Under the pieces are notes generated by a model. The model searched no databases, was not told the DNA's origin, and saw nothing but the letters and a program-made list of their open reading frames with translations. From Streptomyces seoulensis (GTDB lineage: Bacteria > Actinomycetota > Actinomycetes > Streptomycetales > Streptomycetaceae), in assembly GCF_004328625.1 (NCBI RefSeq), contig NZ_CP032229.1, positions 3,906,001 to 3,970,000 of the forward strand: a stretch of 64,000 nt of DNA, given 5' to 3'. The first letter of the stretch is position 1. The number at the start of each line of letters is the position of its first letter. The translations under genes and the position numbers were made by a program. Shown here one piece after another: positions 61,809-64,000 of this stretch.

Positions 61809-62162
61809 ATGTGCCGCAGCCGTACGCGCCCCCGTGACCGGGGGCAAGTAGCCATCGAATACCTGGGGTTCGTCCCCGTCCTGCTGATCGTCGGGCTCGC
61901 CGGCATCCAGATCGGCGCCGTCGCCTACGCCGCCGAGCAGGCCGGTACCGCTGCGCGGGCCGGGGCGCGGGCCGCCTCGCTGGAGCAGGGCGCGCAAGGG
62001 GCGTGCGCCGCCGCCGTCAGCGGGGGGCTCAGCGTGTCCTGCGCGGAGGGCGGCGGTGGCGACTCGGTCACCGTCACCGCGACCGTCAAGATCCCCCAGA
62101 TCGTGCCCGGCTGGAGCCTGGGCACCGCCGTCAAGTCCGCCACCATGCCGCTCGACCACTGA
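61809..62162 (+). CDS. TadE-family pseudopilin
   Basis: 117 residues. Same layout as its neighbour: RDRGQVAIEYLGFVPVLLIVGLAGIQIGAVAYAAEQ, then a short external domain with two cysteines (QGACAAAVSGGLSVSCAEG). Overlaps or abuts the previous stop. Probably forms minor pilin pairs with the preceding protein. Confidence 0.85.
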   Translation: MCRSRTRPRDRGQVAIEYLGFVPVLLIVGLAGIQIGAVAYAAEQAGTAARAGARAASLEQGAQGACAAAVSGGLSVSCAEGGGGDSVTVTATVKIPQIVPGWSLGTAVKSATMPLDH

Positions 62163-62175
62163 GGAGGGCCGCCCC

Positions 62176-63513
62176 ATGAGCCTGCGGGCACGCATCAACT
62201 CCCCCGAGGAGCAGGGCAGCCGGGGCGAGGACGGACATCTGGTCGCCTCCTACCGGGCAAAGCTTCTGGAGGAGATCGACCTCGCGGAGATGAGTTCGCT
62301 GGCCGCCGCCGAGCGCCGGGCCCGGCTCGAACGCGTCCTCGGCCACATCATCAGCCGCGAGGGCCCGGTCCTCTCCACCGCCGAACGCGCCGGGCTCATC
62401 CGGCGTGTGGTGGACGAGGCGCTCGGCCTCGGCATCCTGGAACCCCTGCTGGAGGACGCCTCCGTCACCGAGATCATGGTCAACGGGCCCGACTCGATCT
62501 TCGTCGAGCGCGGCGGCCGGGTGGAACGGCTGGCGCTGCGCTTCGCCTCCGCCGACCAGCTCATGCAGACCATCGAACGCATCGTCTCCACCGTCAACCG
62601 CCGTGTGGACGAGTCCAATCCGATGGTCGACGCCCGGCTGCCCTCCGGCGAGCGCGTCAACGTCATCATCCCGCCGCTCTCCCTCAGCGGCCCCGTCCTC
62701 ACCATCCGCCGCTTCCCGCGCTCCTACACCCTGAAGGAGCTGATCGGCTTCGGCTCGCTCGACGACCACATCCTCCTGCTGCTGGCCGGGCTGGTGCAGG
62801 CCAAGTTCAACGTGATCGTCTCCGGCGCCACCGGCACCGGCAAGACCACCCTGCTCAACTCCCTGTCCGGACTGATCCCGGCGCACGAGCGCATCATCAC
62901 CATCGAGGACTCCGCCGAGCTCCAGCTCCAGCAGACCCATGTGGTCCGCCTGGAGTCCCGCCCGCCCAACGTCGAGGGCAGCGGCCAGGTCACCATCCGC
63001 GACCTCGTCCGCAACTCCCTGCGCATGCGGCCCGACCGCATCGTGGTCGGCGAGGTGCGCGGCGGGGAGTCGCTGGACATGCTCCAGGCCATGTCCACCG
63101 GCCACGACGGCTCGCTCGCCACCGTGCACGCCAACAGCGCCGAGGACGCCCTCACCCGGCTCCAGACCCTCGCCTCCATGTCCGACGTCGAGGTGCCCTT
63201 CGCCGCCCTGCACGACCAGATCAACAGCGCGGTGGACGTACTGGTCCAGCTCACCCGGTTCGCGGACGGCGCCCGCCGGATCACCGAGGTCGCCCTGCTG
63301 GACAGCCACGGTGGGGAGCCGTACCGGCTGGCGACCGTGGCCCGCTTCGACGCCCGCCCGATGACCGCCGACGGCCAGGTGCACGGCGCCTTCCAGTACT
63401 TCCCGCTGCCCCGGCGCACCGCCGACCGCCTCTACCTGGCCGGTCAGCCCGTGCCGCAGGCGTTCGGCGTGGCCCGCACCGAGGACCAGCTCGCCACCCG
63501 AGAGGCCAGGTAG
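62176..63513 (+). CDS. tadA: TadA/CpaF secretion ATPase
   Basis: 445 residues. GSPII E family hexameric motor. VTEIMVNGPDSIFVERGGRVERL, RLPSGERVNVIIPPLSLSGPVLTIRRF, Walker A SGATGTGKTTLLNSLSG (about 217-225), Asp box TIEDSAELQL, Walker B RPDRIVVGEVRGGESLDMLQAMSTGHDGSLATVHANS. Drives pilin assembly from the cytosolic side. ATG chosen with GAGGAGG upstream. Confidence 0.93.
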   Translation: MSLRARINSPEEQGSRGEDGHLVASYRAKLLEEIDLAEMSSLAAAERRARLERVLGHIISREGPVLSTAERAGLIRRVVDEALGLGILEPLLEDASVTEIMVNGPDSIFVERGGRVERLALRFASADQLMQTIERIVSTVNRRVDESNPMVDARLPSGERVNVIIPPLSLSGPVLTIRRFPRSYTLKELIGFGSLDDHILLLLAGLVQAKFNVIVSGATGTGKTTLLNSLSGLIPAHERIITIEDSAELQLQQTHVVRLESRPPNVEGSGQVTIRDLVRNSLRMRPDRIVVGEVRGGESLDMLQAMSTGHDGSLATVHANSAEDALTRLQTLASMSDVEVPFAALHDQINSAVDVLVQLTRFADGARRITEVALLDSHGGEPYRLATVARFDARPMTADGQVHGAFQYFPLPRRTADRLYLAGQPVPQAFGVARTEDQLATREAR

Positions 63514-63517
63514 GCCC

Positions 63518-64000
63518 ATGGATCTTTCCGCCCTCGCGCAGCTCACCACCGGCATCACCCTGCTGACCTGCCTCCTCGCCGTCGCGGGCGTCCAGACCTA
63601 CGCCTCCGGCCGGGCCCGGCGCGCGGCCCTGGAGGACCGGCTCGCACACGCCGACCAGGTGACGGAAGGCGGCCGCAAGCGGCACTTCCGCGGGCTGGAC
63701 CGCAGGCTGCGCCGCACCGCGCTGGGCCGCGCGCTGCAACTGAGGCTCGCCGCCACCGGACTCGACCTCACCCCCGGCGAGTTCTTCGCCGGGATGCTCA
63801 CCGCGGTCGCCGCCCTCTGGCTCGTCGGCCAGGCCACCCTCGCGCCCTTCTTCGGCCCGATCGCCGGACTCCTCGGCATCTGGGCGGCCGTGCAGTTCCT
63901 CAACTGGCAGCGACAGAAACGCATCGAGCGCTTCATCGGGCAACTCCCGGAACTCGCACGCATCCTGGCCAACGCCACCCAGGCCGGTCTCGCCCTGCGC
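63518..64000 (+). CDS. tadB: TadB-like inner-membrane platform protein, cut by window end
   Basis: At least 161 residues are seen. The N-terminal helix (LTTGITLLTCLLAVAGVQTYA), a cytoplasmic segment (RGLDRRLRRTALGRALQLRLAATGLDLTPGEFFAG), two helices and RFIGQLPELARILANATQAGLALR, the start of the GspF-type domain, are typical of TadB. Starts four bases after the tadA stop. Incomplete at the right edge only because the window ends. Confidence 0.85.
   Translation, partial: MDLSALAQLTTGITLLTCLLAVAGVQTYASGRARRAALEDRLAHADQVTEGGRKRHFRGLDRRLRRTALGRALQLRLAATGLDLTPGEFFAGMLTAVAALWLVGQATLAPFFGPIAGLLGIWAAVQFLNWQRQKRIERFIGQLPELARILANATQAGLALR

Overview
The window looks like the core chromosome of a Streptomyces species. 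Evidence: GC is very high with G/C-biased third codon positions, GTG starts are frequent, TTA codons are almost absent, and the gene set is typical of the genus (mycothiol amidase Mca, acyl-CoA carboxylase epsilon subunit, GTP-dependent PEP carboxykinase, GGDEF protein of the CdgE type, DasR-type chitinase control, Tad pilus locus). From memory, the order pccB-birA-cya-echA-cdgE-hutH ... msrA-metB-ilvA-greA-mca ... pckG ... chitinase-tad resembles S. coelicolor around SCO4925 to SCO5003. No rRNA, tRNA or CRISPR was seen.

Layout. 1-1107: an IS481-family element inserted exactly in the stop codon of the acyl-CoA carboxylase epsilon gene (pccE), with a CCTAGG target duplication. 1103-12222: carboxylase epsilon/beta subunits, divergent biotin ligase, adenylate cyclase, a proline-rich membrane protein, enoyl-CoA hydratase, a GAF-GGDEF protein, histidine ammonia-lyase, a LAxTG surface protein and an L,D-transpeptidase lipoprotein. 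12287-24772: MmyB-like XRE regulator with alcohol dehydrogenase, msrA, metB, a small sigma-like operon, MarR, threonine dehydratase, a DrrAB-type ABC exporter behind an operator-containing promoter, greA, DUF4307 and mca. 24849-28052: a 1067-residue NB-ARC/TPR protein.

28126-39390 is the least familiar part. A thioredoxin-reductase-like flavoprotein, a peroxiredoxin and a divergent TetR regulator are followed by a four-gene leftward operon: FAD oxidoreductase, a histidine-phosphatase/10-TM transporter fusion, a CPA-type antiporter and a sodium:solute symporter. A divergent NB-ARC regulator carrying a TTA (bldA) codon closes the region. Near-identical palindromes (TTGGAA-N6-TTCC type) lie before the peroxiredoxin, the TetR gene and the NB-ARC gene, and a second 20-bp element is shared by two of these intergenic regions. 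I infer one regulon linking redox defence to an uncharacterised membrane/oxidoreductase system.

39447-48900: DUF255 protein, SPFH protein, Mut7-C protein, hemolysin III, PEP carboxykinase, aminotransferase and a secreted serine protease. 48913-55804: divergent operons for N-acyl-D-amino-acid deacylase, a DSD1-type PLP enzyme, a PfkB kinase, an IclR regulator, RidA and a GntP-family permease. Together these read as a D-amino-acid utilisation locus with an IclR-type operator in the divergent promoter. 55906-58201: a small acidic protein and a GH18 chitinase with a DasR-type site upstream. 58520-64000: a Tad/Flp pilus locus (zinc-ribbon protein, CpaB, TadZ, two TadE, TadA, TadB cut by the window end). 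It carries three TTA codons in two genes, which suggests bldA-dependent, development-linked expression.
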